From Pisolithus tinctorius (lineage: Eukaryota; Basidiomycota; Agaricomycetes; Boletales; Pisolithaceae), in NCBI GenBank assembly GCA_024663395.1, contig JANFAH010000025.1:744001-808000 (forward strand): a DNA stretch of 64,000 bases, read 5' to 3'. A program made the translations under genes and the position numbers. Of this stretch, positions 11,481 through 22,975 are shown piece after piece (position 1 is the first letter of the stretch; each line of letters opens with the position of its first letter). The notes under the pieces are model-generated. The model ran no database searches and was not told the origin of the DNA. It was given only the letters and a program-made list of their open reading frames with translations.

Positions 11481-12958
11481 GAAGCTGATCCTGTAAGATC
11501 TGCAACCAAAGCCAATAGAAGAGTTGCCTAGTAATATGTAGTCAAGACTTGAGAGTAGCAGTGAATTGGTAAAATGCCACTCACTTATGGAAATCATTGT
11601 TTGCATGATATATCCCATCCCACAGTCCACTTTGAAGGAGCAGTTTTAGGTTGGTAGCATTAGGAAATTAACACATTACTATTTTTGACTTTTTTGTGCC
11701 TTTTTTTGACTTTTTTGTGACTATTGTGACTATTTGTGACTTTTTGGGAAGGAACCTACTATCTGTACTTTTTTTGTGACCATATACAGCATTTTGAAGG
11801 ATGAAAAGAGAACAGAATCTATTGAGACAACTAAGTGATAATATATCCAAGCCAAGAAGACTAGAAAATGTCTGAAAATTCAGAGATATTGAGCCATTGG
11901 TGTGATGCACACTGTCTGAGGGAAAAATCACAATATCTCTTTGGAACCTCCATCAATTTGAATGTATGTGGTACCTACTGAAAGCTATGAATTAGGTGGT
12001 CTGAACAAGACCAAAATCAGCAAGAACAGTGCAGCCATGCCTGCAGGACATGGGTAATGATAGTAGATTCCTTCCCAAAAAGTCACATTAGTCACAAAAA
12101 GTCAAAAATAGTAAAGTGTTATTTTCCAGATGTACCATGAGTCTTAGAAAACCAGTGCCAAAGGCTCTCAATTGGCATGTTATGGACACTCTTCAAAAAG
12201 AAAAATGGTGGATATATATGTATCCACATCAATGTCTGGGGCAAAGACCATGCTAGTAATTTCCCAGTTGGCACAAATTGCATTAGGTGTTACTATAAAA
12301 CATACTGCAAAGCCTCCTGGTTACTGAACATTAACCCAGTCTCTGTTCCTTTGTCCATGACAAACATGGTTGGTATCACTGTCAGGTTCAGGAGTCAGAC
12401 ATCAGATGGAATGAAAGCATTGCATGGACCTACCATTGTACTTCTCCATGTAGTCAAGGTGTACATACATGACCAATAGTAGATGCTAGACAGTTGTTCA
12501 GGATTACAACTAGGTGAAGGAGAAAACTACTCCATTGATCCTTGATTCTGTAGATATTGAGTCCAACACCACCCATCTGGAGTGCTTGGGCATTCAGTTT
12601 CTCAAAACCATCTGCATGGTGTTGGTAGTTGGGACCAATGGCCACCAGTGCAGAACAGCAGACTCACTTTGCTCCTGGAAATCATGCACTCAAGCCATTG
12701 GATGCATGGCATGCCAAAACTGAGCACACAAAGTCTCTAAATTAGTTAGCACATTAGCAGGAAAATCATGATCATTTAAAAGAATCCAAACCATGGCAAT
12801 GGCATCCCCTCTGTACTCAAACATGAAGTGATTGCATTCACACCAATTTCCTGGTTAATGTCCTCAGCAACTTTCACAAGTACAGCCTGTGTTACAATGT
12901 CCTCTGATGGTGGCTTACAAGGGCTGGGCACATTAAACTGCTTGTTCAATGCATGCAA
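11481..12958 (-). pseudogene. Integrase-like (rve-type) protein relic
   Basis: Segments match a domesticated-looking integrase-core family common in Agaricomycetes. Near 12640-12500 lies HADGFEKLNAQALQMGG with YRIKDQWSS. Near 12370 is DKGTETG and near 12180 is LKSVHNMPIESLWHWF. After a nested 465-bp element comes LKLLLQSGLWDGIYHANNDF near 11640, and after an intron (about 11574-11518) LFYWLWLQILQDQLHKF. An N-terminal piece lies at 12776-12958. Several stops break the frame. The order on the minus strand places it directly upstream of the alpha-kinase relic; whether they were one gene is unknown. Integrase-type recombinase ancestry is inferred from the motifs. Confidence 0.6.
11663..12127. mobile_element. 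Short inverted-repeat element (MITE-like) in the integrase relic
   Basis: Both ends are imperfect inverted copies. The left arm (about 11663-11761) begins GGAAATTAACACATTACTAT and the right arm (about 12058-12127) is its reverse complement, ending ATAGTAAAGTGTTATTTTCC. The left arm has about 30 extra bases made of GTGACTTTTTG-like repeats. The middle 300 bases hold no ORF of note. The element sits between two segments of the integrase relic, which supports insertion. I see no convincing target duplication. Confidence 0.65.
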
Positions 12959-13619
12959 ATAGGTTTTCCTGACATGTACTACTCAGTTGAGTTCAAGTTG
13001 TGAACCATACCAACTACCAACCCAATGACCAATTTGAATTCAATGCACAGCCTCATCAAACATTCCGGAACTGTGAGCCATTCCTTGGAGTACTGAAATA
13101 GGATGCTCTGAAGTATTTTGTCTGGTAGGTCTAGCAGTGTTGTCCAGTCAGCTAGATAATGAGAAGGATGCAGAAAACCAACAGTTTTTCACACCATAGC
13201 CATTGATCCCAGTGGGATTATTGGTAGCGCCAGTATTTGGCATGCAAAATATCCAGTACAGCACGGAAGGAGATGCTATGGTACTTGATTGTGCTGTGCT
13301 GATTCGAGGGATGGGCGTGAGGTTCCTAAAAAGGAATGTGTAACTCAGCTGGGCGATGCGACTTGTGTAAATTCTACCGTGAACTTCTCGCTAACGGTAG
13401 TCAGCTTGTCGTTTCGGGCAAACTTCCTCCTAACACCCGGGATCTGCAGCTGTCGCTCATCTCAGATCACCTCTCACCACGGCCAGAAGGCGCTTCGCGC
13501 CTTCGCCCACTCCCGCTTACATGCGTCTTACAGTTTTCAGTTTCAGTCCATTTCCCCAAGCGTGTACTGCTACGATATGCGAAGACCAATTATCTGGGAT
13601 CAATCGATCATCGGTCGTC
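12959..13619. other. Boundary of CpG-poor island and upstream region of F-box gene 1
   Basis: Up to about 13255 the sequence is CpG-poor relic with no recognisable frame. From there it changes abruptly to CpG-containing sequence, which is the 5' flank of the F-box gene. The last 40 bases match the flank upstream of F-box gene 2. No defined promoter element was identified. Confidence 0.5.
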
Positions 13620-15372
13620 ATGCATCCGTGCCTCCGCGTGTACGACATTCTTCAACTCATATTTCGATGCGTCGAAGATCGCTCTACATTGTGTGCGTTG
13701 GCCAGGACATGCCGCACTTTCAATGAACCAGCTACCGCTTTGATCTGGGAGACTCTGACTGCCATGGAACCCATCTTGAGCCAGCTCTCTTCTGCAAGGA
13801 TTGTGAGCACCAGAAAGTACATTGTAAGGGTCTACTATTGTTCCATCGTTTAGATCGGCAGAGTGACGCCACCAACAGGACTCAGATTACGAGACGTACT
13901 TGGACGATCGGTACCTCGAGCTATCACGTCCACTCACTGATAACGACTGGAATATCATTCGGCGACTCTCAAGCCGTGTTCGCCGATTTCATTTGACCTG
14001 CATCCCCATACCCCGTGACGACCATGCGGATGACAACATTAGCCAGCGGTTTCACTTGCTCGCCTCCCCGCCGGACCCGAGCTTTCTTTTCCCAAACCTT
14101 CGCACCTTATCATATAATGTGCGTGATGACAATATCAGGAGTGATCACAAACATGCCATCATTCGGTTCTTCCACCTTCTCCTGAAGCCACATCTATCTG
14201 CCCTTCGATTTGAACTTCCTGACTCACTCTATTCCCATCTCGACATCTCTTCCATACCGGTGCTTTGCCCAAACATCCGCATTTTAAACATAGGATGTAC
14301 AGGATTCCTTATTGATGGAGTCTCGACCCGAGGTTCGGATCAGTTAACCAGGGTAGTCTCCAACCTTCGTCATCTGGAGGTCGTCAGGTCTAACGTGACC
14401 CCCTGGGAGATGCTGAGCGGTCTCGCTCAGGTGAAGGGACTGCGACGGTTGTCGGTGTCTCTTCCTCCTATCCTTGGCCCTAGATCTGAATGCCCCAGTG
14501 GCGAAATTTTCCCGCAACTTCGCACTCTGGATGTTTTCGCCCGCTCCGTCGCGTCATGCACTGAGCTCTTCCGCTGGACTTCTCTTGATAAAGTCACTGA
14601 GATATATATCGATTGCTCTCTCTGTGACAGAGATCCTGTGCAAACACTAGTCGAGATGTCATTTCTGATTTTGTCGCAGTGCAAGCGCCTAGAATTCCTT
14701 TGGATACTCTCCGACCATTCCGATAACGGAGAAACTCCCACCGCTTGGCCACGACCTATGTTGGAAGTCTACCAAGCTTTCCGTCAACTCAGGGTCATTG
14801 CATTGCAGACATGTGTTAGCCCGACGCTCGCAGACGACGACTTGGAAGATATGGTAAAGGCTTGGCCACACTTGGAGGTATTCCACCTATTCTACGAGGA
14901 AATTCTGTGCCCTCCAGTCCACCTCACGTTACGAGGAGTCACTGCCCTTCTATATCATTGCCCAAAACTCAATCAATTTACCTTGATGTTCGATGCAACC
15001 CATGTCCCGGCTCCACTCGGCTACAGCACGCTCGTGCAGAATACCGCGTTGAGGTATATGGGAGTTTGGGCATCTCCTGTTTCGGCAAGTCCCGATGTTG
15101 CTGCATATCTCTCCACCATCATGCCGTACTTGAGGGACGTCGGTATTTACGCGAGGAACCGTTACGACTCTGAGTGGCTTTGGATATGTGCCAGGCATCA
15201 ACAGAAGCTTACGATAATGGTGAACATGTCGCGGATCGAGTTATATAATCTACTAACGGCTGGTACTGAACGTGGTGGCGATCCGGTGGAGAGTCACAGC
15301 GGAGAGTGGTGCTGGACGTCTCGCGAAGATTGGCATCGGTATCTGACTGGATATAGTACACAAGTGGTGTAA
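13620..15372 (+). CDS. F-box/LRR-like protein, copy 1
   Basis: Probable substrate receptor of an SCF ubiquitin ligase. Exon 1 (13620-13823, exactly 68 codons) carries an F-box-like helix set (starting MHPCLRVYDILQLIFRC, with LCALARTCRTFNEPA). A 55-nt intron with donor GTAAGG ends in CAG at 13878. Exon 2 (13879-15372) encodes a leucine-rich-repeat-like array (SRVRRFHL, FPNLRTLSY, FPQLRTLDV, YHCPKLNQFTL). The join keeps frame and gives 565 residues. The ATG, the intron position and the exon 1 length are the same in copies 2 and 3. The substrate is unknown. The frame is fully open, unlike the neighbouring repeats. Confidence 0.85.
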
Positions 15373-16830
15373 TGCCGTTCGTTAGGCAACCAATGTGACA
15401 ACAGATTCTGAATCCTGATGCCAGACAGCTTCCAGTCATTCAATCTGGCCTCAGTGTTTCCGATGAAAGAAATGCTCTTCTGGTCTGCCTTCATGTCTTT
15501 TGCATCAAGCAAGGCGGACCGGATGATTACTGGTTGCGCACGTCGTATCGATAACAAAGAACATCGAGTGTTGCTATTCTGTCGCATTCTGTAGCTTTCA
15601 GGCAACGAATAGCCAGTTCAAGTGGGAATCACATGGGCCGGTAGAAAATGATTGAACCATTCAACTCGAACTGTGACCTACAGCAGGGAGTCGCCCAAGG
15701 CAGATAGGAAGTAATACTTACATCCGACCCATTTATTCGTCGGCTCTGAATCATACATTGGGTATGCAAAGCTGAGATTCTATATTCGAATACGAGCGAA
15801 AAATGATTACTTTTGTACGAGTGGTTGCGTGCCCACCATGACCAGTACTTCTACTTTGAATGTGGGTTTCGAGGCTGAGGTGGACGTCGGACTGGTTAAG
15901 GACGAGAATATTAGTGCGTTTAATGGCGGCAGGCCCGGGCAGAGCGTGAAACAGGTCGGATGATCCGATCAACTCGGCTTCAAACTGGCACACATCTAGT
16001 GGCGCAAGTAAGCGCCAGTCCCTGACTCCATCTGAAATTCAAAGCGGCGTAGAACATGATCACAGAAAACCAATTGCGGTGAGGGGATGCAGTATCGAAG
16101 CATGAGAGATGATATTGCGGATAATAACGATGGTCATAGTGGATGGAGATAATCGCTCACCATCATAAGGAACACCATCAGGAAGATTCATCAAACACTT
16201 ATAGTGGTCCCGACCTGACAAAACTGCCGCAAATGGACCTTCGCACCATACCTGCCCTACGAAAACTCAGGGACTCAAGAGAAGACCGTCCAGTGGGATG
16301 GAGAAAACCGTGTATGGACAAGGACTAAGTGACAGGACGTACATGACACATGTGAGAATGAGATGAGGGAGGGGGCAAAGGCCGCAGCGATGCTGTGATC
16401 CTGGGTGGCGACGCCAGTTGTATAGCAAGTGGGCTGGGTGGCAGTCATGTCAACTCGCTGTGTGTGGGGAGTTACAGGCATGCACGTCGGATGGGATGGG
16501 TCATGGAGGGTGCCGCGGTGACGAGTTTAACGCGGCTGGCTTCCAGTTACGGGAGAAATCAGTGGAGACAAACTGGCTGGCAACCATACTCGCTTTGGAT
16601 ACGGATAACACGCTCCACCGCACTGTCAAGTATATAAGTGAGCTTTCACCGTCAACCTTTTTTCCTGGCCGAGGTGAGGTTATCAGCCAACAGTTGGAAG
16701 GCGGCAGTCGGGACCCTTGCCTTGGTGCGTGGGAGAGTGGCACCGCCACCTCCTCGATGTCGAATCTGTTTCTCGAAGGCTTGCTTGTCTCGAAAGCCAA
16801 TTATCTGGGCTCAATTGATCATCGATCATC
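15373..16830. other. 3' flank of F-box copy 1 and upstream flank of copy 2
   Basis: No gene seen. Bases from about 15420 to 16500 recur after copy 2 (18590-19395), except that copy 2 lacks roughly 15740-15990. This shows the duplication included the downstream DNA. ORFs here are short and not conserved in frame between the copies. Confidence 0.6.
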
Positions 16831-18580
16831 ATGCATCCGTGCCTCCGCGTGTACGAGATTCTTCAACTCATATTTCGATGCGTCGAAGATCGCTCTACAT
16901 TGTGTGCGTTGGCCAGGACGTGCCGCACTTTCAATGAACCAGCTACCGCTTTGATCTGGGAGACTCTGACTGCCATGGAACCCATCTTGGGCCAGCTCTC
17001 TTCTGCAAGGATTGTGAGGATCAGCCGGTACGTTGTAAGGGTCTACAATTGTTTCATTGTTTGGATCGGCAGAGTGACACCACCAACAGCACTATTGGCG
17101 CCATCGATACCTGGTAAGGCTATCGCGTCCACTCACTGATAACGACTGGAATATCGTTCGGCGACTCTCAAGCCGTGTTCGCCGATTCCATGTGTCCTTC
17201 ATCCCCGTGCTCCGTGAGGACTACAGAAATGACCACATTCCCGAGGGGTTTGACTTCCTCGCCTCCCCGCCGGACCCCAGCTTTCTTTTCCCAAACCTTC
17301 GTGCCTTATCATTTGAAGCGCCTGATGATATTTCCAGTAATAAGCACAAAAATGCCGTCATTCAGTTCTTCCACCTTCTCCTGAGGCCACATCTGTCTGC
17401 CCTTCGACTCAAAATTCCTGACTTACTCTCTACCCGTCTCGACATCTCCGCCATACCAACACTTTGCCCAAACATCCGCATTTTAAACATAAAAGGGTTA
17501 AGTCACTATTCTGATGGAGTCTCGACCCAAGATTTGGATCAGTTATCCAGGATAGTATCCAAGCTTCGTCATCTGGAGGCCGTCAAGTCTTACGTCAGCT
17601 CCTGGGAAATGCTGAGCGGTCTCGCTCAGATGAAGGGACTGCGACGGTTGTCGGTGTCTCTTCCTCGTATCCTTGGCCTTAGACCTGAATGCCCCAGTGG
17701 TGAAATTTTCCCGCAACTTCGCACCCTGAATGTTATCGCCGCGTCTGTCGCGTCATGCACTGACTTCTTTCGCTGGACTTCTCTCGATAAAGTCACTGAG
17801 ATATGTATCAACTGCTCAGACGTCCTCCCTGACAATGATCCTTCGCAAAATCTAGTTGAGATGACATCTCTGATTTCATTGCAGTGTAAGCATCTTGAAA
17901 TTCTCTGGATCTCCTCCAGCTCTTCCCGTGACGATGAAATTCCCACTGCTTGGCCACGACCTCTCTTGGAAAACTACCAAGCTTTCCATCAACTCAGGGC
18001 CATTGCATTGAAGACACCTATTAGCTTTACACTCTCAGACAGTGACTTGGAGGGTATGGTCAAGGCTTGGCCGCACTTGGAGGCATTCCACCTTTTTCAT
18101 CAAGTCATGCTGGATCCTCCAGTTCAGCTCACGTTACGAGGAGTTACCGCCCTTCTATATCATTGCCCAAAACTCAAGCACTTTACCTTGACTTTCGATG
18201 CAACCCATGTCCCCGCTCCACTCAGCTACAGCACTCTCGTGCGGAACACCGCAGTGGGGTATATGGGGGTCTGCGCATCCCCTGTTTCGGAAAGTCGCGA
18301 TGTTGCTGCATATCTCTCCACCATCATGCCCTACTTGACGGTCATCGGTGTAGTGGGGGCTAGTTATAGGTCTGCGTGGCTTTGGATATGTACCCAGCAT
18401 CAACATAAGCCTGCGATAAGGGTGGATATGTCGCCGACCATATTATATCATCTACTAACTACTGGTACTGAACGTGGTGGCGATCCGGTGAAGGGTCGCA
18501 GCGGAGAGTGGTGCTGGACGTCTCCCCGAGATTGGTATAGAGTTAGAGAAGTGATGAAGCGTCGTTTGTTAGGGAACTAA
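16831..18580 (+). CDS. F-box/LRR-like protein, copy 2
   Basis: Close paralogue of the gene at 13620. Exon 1 (16831-17034) is again 204 nt and nearly identical, including MHPCLRVYEILQLIFRC. A 55-nt intron (17035-17089, donor GTAAGG, acceptor CAG) follows. Exon 2 (17090-18580) begins HYWRHRYL and continues the LRR-like array (LSSRVRRFHV, FPNLRALSF, CPNIRILNIKG, FPQLRTLNV). The product is 564 residues. Divergence is higher in the LRR part than in the F-box exon, as expected if the binding surface is diversifying; that reading is an inference. The frame is open throughout. Confidence 0.85.
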
Positions 18581-20042
18581 TGTGACAGCGGATTCTGATA
18601 CTAGACAGCTTCCAGTCATTCAATTTGGCCCCAGTGAAGTAAATACTCCGGGTTTTCCTTTAAGTTTCTTGCGTCAGGCAAGGCGGACCAGATGATTACT
18701 GGTTGTGCACGTCGTATCGATGACAAAGAACATCGGACATTGCTATCCCATCGGATTCTGTAGCTTTCAGGCAAGGAATAGCCAGTACAAGTGGGAATCG
18801 CATGGGCCGGTATAAAATGACTGAACCATTCAACTCGAACTGTGACCTACAGCAGGGAGCTGCCCAAGGCAAATAGGAAGTAATACTTACATCCGACCCA
18901 TTACACATCCAGTAGCGCAAGCAAGCGTCAGTCTCCAACTCCCTCTAAGAATCAAAGCGGCGTAGAATATGATCACATAAAACCAATTGTAGAGAGGGGA
19001 TGCAGTGTTGAAGCACGAGACATGATACTGCGGATAATAAAGATGGTCATAGTGGATGGAGATAATCGCTCACCATCAGGAATATCATCAAGCACTTATA
19101 GTGGTCCCGACCTGACAAAACTTCTGCAAATAGACTTTTGCACTATCCGTTATGAAAACTCAGGGGCTCAAGAGAAGTTCGTCAAGTGGGGTATTTGTAG
19201 GTAAGGGCTGTGTAGTGACAGGAAGTACATGACACCAGTGAGAATGAGGTGGGGGGGGAGGGCCGCTGACCTGGAACGATGTCGTGATCCTGGGTGGCGA
19301 AACGAGCTCTTAGTTGGTAGGGTATCATTCAGGGCGAGTCGCGGTGTGTGGGGAGTCACGGGTATGCATGTCGGACGGAATGGGGGGAAACCGGAGTGGT
19401 TCCCTGACCTGAGAGGGGGGGGAGGGCAAAAAAAGACCAGCCGCAGATCTCTGGCTGGTGCGAGTGCCAGCCCCCAGACCCGCCAAGACTCTGTCGAGAG
19501 ATGTAGCGGACGCGCTGCCCAGCCAAGCCCTCCCTGAAGGGAATGGACCACAGTGACAACTGCCAAAAAGCCATATAACGGCCTCCCGGGGAAGTCTCGA
19601 GCTATGGCATTAATCCCTCGTATGTCAGAATTTCTCGAACTAAGTACTCTTGTGCTTAGTACTTTGATGACCGCCTGAGTCATTACACCTCCGACCTTCG
19701 GGGGCGAATTACCTAGATGTCTTATTTTTGTCCAGTCCGGCCCCTCATACACACTCGAGCATGGATTCCTAAAAGGACCTGAAAAATTATAATCAAAACA
19801 ACGCACGACCGTACTTCCGTACCATGCAAAATACCGCAGCATTGTTGACGGAAGGACGGATACGTTCAATGGTAATACCAAAGCCCTCCGGGCGCTCCTG
19901 GACGCATTTGGAGAAAACACATGTTTTTTTTTTGGATACGAAGTCACTGGGCATGAATTATAACACAAAATGTATCTATGCAGTCATGTCTAATATCTGG
20001 AAAGTCAGGAACAGTGCTCGATAAGTTGAGAAAGGGGGAGCC
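18581..20042. other. Intergenic: duplicated 3' flank, then unique sequence
   Basis: The first 800 bases are the duplicated flank of the F-box unit. From about 19400 to 20042 nothing is recognised. The long minus-strand frame at 19168-19968 has no known motif and overlaps duplicated non-coding DNA. Confidence 0.5.
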
Positions 20043-20179
20043 TTAGGCGCTGTTCACGCTGCAAATGCGAAGTCCAAGTTTTTGACTTCAGCTTCAGTTA
20101 AGAGGTTCATGTGATGTGAACTGTCACATGCATCCACCTGAGGTACGAACCATTGTCACCCAGTTACTATGATCATCGA

Positions 20180-21222
20180 ATGTCTGGCTCATCTGCAGGA
20201 TCAACCTGCTCGTTGCGCTTGCACGGCCTTACAATCAATCCTCTAGACCCACGGAACCCCCTGCCTCCACCCAGGACTCGCAAGAAAGCTGTGGTATGGA
20301 CAACAGAGGAGGAAGGCGTGTTATTGGATTTCTTGGCCTCTCATCTTTCACAGGCCAGTGATGGGAACTTTAAGAAGGCTACATGGAATGCCACAGCAGC
20401 CCACATGGCTCATAATCATCCACCGGGTCCGGATAACAGCAATAAGACAGCTGAATCGTGTGAGCGGAAGTTCAAGGCGGTAAGTCGTCGTATCATTCTT
20501 TTTTTTTGCCTTGCTAACAATTATCCAGCTTAAAAAATCCTACTATGCTGTCGCCGATCTTAAATCAGTGGCCTCTGGCTTTGCTTACGACGACGAGCAC
20601 GGTGTGATGATCTCGCTGGACAACGCCGATCTTTGGGATCGGTATGTAAAGGTAATGTAGTTTTTTCCTTGTCGGATCATCCACTAACATCTAGTCAGGC
20701 ACACAAAGACGCGAAGCCATTTTGCAATTCCAGGTTCCCCCACTTCGCCAGCGTCGAGCTCCTTCTCCCCTCGCACAGCCGAGGTCGGTTTATCTACTGG
20801 CCACACACCACTACCGCACCTTGTACAACCACGACCTCTGCCTTCGATACTCCTGCCTCTACCGCACCCCCCACTGCTTTGACCATTCCTACCCCCCCTC
20901 CCTCCCTCTCCCTCCTTGACATGATGCACGCTCTCAATGCTCACCGTTGCAAGGACATGCAGTCCATGGATCTGAACTCCATCCCCCCTTCTGCACCATC
21001 AAGTTTTTTGTCACATGTGTCAGCCGGGTCGTCGTCATCGATGCTGCCATGGACTACATCAACAGCATGCCGCAGCTCTCGACAGATGATCAGATCGACA
21101 TCGGCGACTACTTCCTCAGCACGACCCCAGATGAAGTGAACATTTTCCTCAAGCATCAGGAGCTGGCGAAGCAGATTTGGGTGCAGCATCGGCTGATGAA
21201 GTACCAGGATGGGCAGAGATAG
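20180..21222 (+). CDS. Harbinger Myb/SANT-type DNA-binding protein
   Basis: Partner protein that recruits the Harbinger transposase to DNA in this superfamily. The chosen start is ATG at 20180. Exon 1 (20180-20479) carries the Trp-rich Myb/SANT-like helices (WTTEEEGVLLDFLA, with ATWNATAAHMA). Introns at 20480-20528 (GTAAGT..CAG) and 20652-20698 (GTAATG..CAG) keep frame, giving exon 2 at 20529-20651 (LKKSYYAV, LDNADLWDRYVK) and exon 3 from 20699. The C-terminal helical part (DYINSMPQLSTDDQIDIG to 21222) is in another frame from the start of exon 3, so a further intron or a frameshift lies between about 20760 and 21040. Integrity of that part is unproven. Confidence 0.7.
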
Positions 21223-21232
21223 GTGTTCGTCT

Positions 21233-21311
21233 TGTTTTTTTTTTTTACAATATACAAATGTACCCCCCCCCCCCCCCCCTGCATATCCTTTCAAGTCCCC
21301 CCCCCCCCCCT
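21233..21311. repeat. Homopolymer runs between the two Harbinger genes
   Basis: A T-run near 21235-21247 is followed by two C-runs (about 21262-21280 and 21298-21311) in the short gap between the convergent genes. Confidence 0.9.
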
Positions 21312-21448
21312 TTATACAAACATGTACATAATAAAATGTACATGACTATGACTAGCTTCCCATTGACAATGGAAGTTATTTTTCTACATGAGTGTGAAAC
21401 AATTGTAAGAACATATATTTGTACACCATGAAATCTGAATGTTCAGGC

Positions 21449-22761
21449 TCAGAGAAGGCCCCTAATTGTAAGCTGGTGCTGATAGTCAATCCACATCTCC
21501 TCTGCAATGTTGTCACGCCTATTATCAGCCCTTCTCCTCTCTGCAGCATCTGCTGGTCCATCACCAAGGCTTCCAATACCATCATCCTCTCCTATGTCCA
21601 TGGCAAGTTCAGGGTCAAAGAACTCTTCTGGATCATAGCGCCGTATGAAATTGTGGAGGGCACAGAGAGCAGCAGGTACTTGAGTTTGGGTGTGGATGCT
21701 ATATTCAGGGGGAATTTGAAGAATCCTCCACCTGCGTTTTATAACACCAAATATCTGTTCAATGGCATTTCTAAGTCCAGCATGGCGAAGGTTGAATAAC
21801 TCCTCTCGGTTTTGAGGTCTATAAAATAGAAGTTACAGGTACACTGAGCAGAATGGAATAGCAACTTACCTTAATCCAGCCTGGTGCCATTCTTTCAGAT
21901 GGTAACAAACACCTCAATAGGGAACCAGAAGTGCATCACAGGTCCCAAACCCTGCATCTGCAAGAAGGTACTTCCCAGGTGGCATGTGCAAGTCATTCCT
22001 GTGTGCATCATGCCACATGGTTGCATCTGCAGTTGACCCATCAAAGCCAGTGAGGGCATATGTGAAGAAGAAGTCAAAATCACAGATGAAGAGACAGTTT
22101 TGAGATAGGTAGCCCTTCCGGTTCCTCATGTAAGGCTGGTCCTCAGCAGCAGTGAATGCTCGAATATGAGTGCCATCAACTGCACCAATACAATCCTGGA
22201 AAAATCGGAAGTGTGGGTCACTAGTAATCATAGTTGATATGGGAGTGTTGTTGGTGGGGAATTGCACTTGGGATGCATAGAATTGTCCCCCAGAAAAGAA
22301 AGCCAACATTGCTTTGAAATATCTAAAAAATTGTGAGAAAAATATCAGACAGTCCAATGAACTCCCTACCTAGTGATGGTCCCTGGTGAGTGCTGGAACC
22401 TCTCAGCAACATGCTGGGATGACAGCCCAGTAACACAGGTGTAGAGGAATATCCCAAGTTGTTCCTCCACAGAAACTCCATTGTGAGAAGGCACAAAACC
22501 ATGATGGGTGAGCACCTGCATCAGGTGATCAAAAACCCCATGGCTGACACCAAGGCAAGTCCGTATCCTGTCTGGATGACCATTCAGGAGCTCTAGCATC
22601 CACCCCTCACCAGTCAGGATTGAGGTATGGTAGGGGATTGGTTCTGAGTCAGAATGAAAAAGGAGGTCATAGAGGCATAGCACCTGGATCATCACTGCTA
22701 CTACAAGTGCAGCAAGACGGTGACGATGATGGTGCTGGAGCTGCTGTGCTTCAAGATCCAT
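21449..22761 (-). pseudogene. Harbinger DDE transposase with one premature TGA
   Basis: Three exons: 22761-22370, 22322-21870 and 21818-21449, with introns GTAGGG..TTTAG and GTAAGT..ATAG. The summed length is exactly 405 codons, which supports the model. Exon 1 has the helix-turn-helix region (GVSVEEQLGIFLYTC, AERFQHSPGTITR). Exon 2 has the DDE_Tnp_4 core (DCIGAVDGTHI, TGFDGSTADATMWHDA, LLADAGFG). Exon 3 has RNAIEQIFGVIKRRWRIL, which carries the last acidic residue. A single in-frame TGA at 21914-21916 lies just after ALLVPY, where CGA (Arg) would fit. Otherwise the frame is open, so the element was probably active recently on an evolutionary scale. Confidence 0.85.
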
Positions 22762-22920
22762 AGCAGAGTTGTTTGATCTGTTATCACAATGTTATCTATT
22801 GAACTACAAGTTGTGTTGTTGTCTTATATAATCATCACATGACTACATTACTAAAGCAGAAGGCCAAAACTTGGACTTACGAGCGTGCACAGCTTATATA
22901 ATCATCACGTGACTACATTG

Positions 22921-22957
22921 CCGAAGTCGAAGTCGAAGTTTTCGACTTCGACTTCGG
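22921..22957. repeat. Perfect 17-bp palindrome in the right end of the Harbinger element
   Basis: CCGAAGTCGAAGTCGAA, a three-base loop GTT, and the exact reverse complement, 15 bases inside the right end. The left end has only a decayed version around 20065-20100. A 32-bp direct repeat (CTTATATAATCATCAC...) occurs at about 22823 and 22890 next to it. Confidence 0.85.
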
Positions 22958-22975
22958 AGGGTGAACGGTGCCTTA

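Larger units (their letters stand above)
13580..19395 (+). repeat. Tandem segmental duplication carrying F-box copies 1 and 2
   Basis: Unit A is about 13580-16520 and unit B about 16790-19395. Gene starts are 3,211 bases apart. Matching extends from about 40 bases before the ATG to nearly 1 kb past the stop, for example the stretch around GGTCATAGTGGATGGAGATA at 16132 and 19043. Unit B has a deletion of about 250 bases in the 3' flank. Confidence 0.8.
20046..22972 (+). mobile_element. PIF/Harbinger DNA transposon, complete ends
   Basis: The 2,927-bp element has terminal inverted repeats GGCGCTGTTCAC (left) and GTGAACGGTGCC (right), which pair at 10 of 12 positions. It is flanked by the trinucleotide TTA at 20043-20045 and 22973-22975, the standard Harbinger target duplication. 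It holds the two genes expected for the superfamily in convergent arrangement: a Myb/SANT-type DNA-binding protein (plus strand) and a DDE transposase (minus strand). The transposase has one in-frame TGA. Confidence 0.9.

Noticed and set aside
13289..13743. Frames upstream of and overlapping F-box copy 1
   Set aside because: Out of frame with the conserved F-box exon; shadows of the 5' flank and exon 1.
19168..19968. Minus-strand frame of 266 codons between F-box copy 2 and the Harbinger element
   Set aside because: Partly lies in duplicated F-box flank where the sister copy does not keep the frame, and no motif is seen.
21233..21311. C-runs as a telomere-like or regulatory array
   Set aside because: Simple homopolymers between convergent transposon genes; no repeat unit beyond C.
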